Shown here: one piece after another, positions 5,229 to 5,328 of the stretch
Layout of the letters: every line of letters begins with the position of its first letter
How positions within the stretch are numbered: the stretch's first letter is position 1
NCBI GenBank assembly: GCA_041687115.1
Contig: JAWLCP010000159.1
Span: forward strand, 1 to 5,328
DNA from: SKLM01 sp041687115
GTDB lineage: Bacteria > Chloroflexota > Anaerolineae > B4-G1
Length of the DNA: 5,328 nt
Reading direction: 5' to 3'
Notes under the pieces: model-generated
Databases searched by the model: none
Told to the model about the DNA's origin: nothing
The model's input: only the letters and a program-made list of their open reading frames with translations
Translations under genes and position numbers: made by a program

Positions 5229-5328
5229 ATGAAGGGTATCGCGCACTTCGTGACCGGCGTGGCTATCGCTACGTTCTTCCCCGAGGTGGTCGAGAGAGCG
5301 GCGGCCGGCTCTGTGCTCCCCGTGCTCG
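5229..5328 (+). CDS. Start of an unidentified gene, probably membrane protein, cut by the right edge
   Basis: An ATG at 5229 opens a frame that stays open for 33 codons to the edge. It reads MKGIAHFVTGVAIATFFPEV and then a mixed hydrophobic stretch. The codons are G/C-ending like those of the genes upstream. This kind of opening (a His near the N-terminus followed by a hydrophobic helix) resembles the start of DUF457/YbcI-type membrane-bound metal-dependent hydrolases, but 33 residues are too few to assign it. A weak AGG at 5221-5223 lies 5 bases before the ATG; a better GGAGG at 5207-5211 is too far at 17 bases. It may continue the OB-fold/permease operon. Confidence 0.6.
   Translation, partial: MKGIAHFVTGVAIATFFPEVVERAAAGSVLPVL

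Overview
The window is high-GC bacterial DNA. I infer Chloroflexota (Anaerolineae-like) or a similar environmental lineage. The reasons are a lipoprotein with a long Thr-Pro tail, a Pro/Thr linker in a second exported protein, a stand-alone TctA-like (COG1784-type) permease, and a four-helix-bundle gene preceded by AAATCCA-type short repeats. None of these is diagnostic alone, and no rRNA or tRNA gene is present to settle it.

Layout. Left part, minus strand: a FecR-like lipoprotein gene starts at 854 and runs off the left edge. It is partial and open in frame to base 1. A possible 57-residue small ORF (1017..844, minus) lies directly upstream, overlaps the lipoprotein start by 11 bases, and sits behind a good sigma70-type promoter (TTGACA, 16 bases, TAGACT) with an imperfect palindrome against the -10 box. 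The region up to 1424 is a divergent intergenic region with a second promoter candidate facing right (TGGACA, 17 bases, TAGACT).

Right part, plus strand: gene 1 (1425-3299) encodes a 624-residue membrane-anchored protein with an N-terminal double-CxxC zinc ribbon, one transmembrane helix, and five OB-fold-like repeats split by a Pro/Thr/Ala linker. Gene 2 (3312-4631) follows after 12 bases and encodes a multi-spanning TctA-family permease. An A/C-rich tandem repeat then leads into a four-helix-bundle gene (4775-5188) with a strong ribosome binding site. A G/T-rich run of degenerate heptamers follows, and then the start of another gene (5229 to the right edge) beginning MKGIAHF.

How they may work together. 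The zinc-ribbon/OB-fold protein and the permease are very probably co-transcribed and may form one envelope module, but the substrate is unknown. The truncated last gene could belong to the same module. If so, the repeat plus four-helix-bundle segment (about 4632-5228) looks like a cassette inserted into that operon, which is the most interesting idea here. The FecR lipoprotein is a separate, divergently transcribed surface protein.
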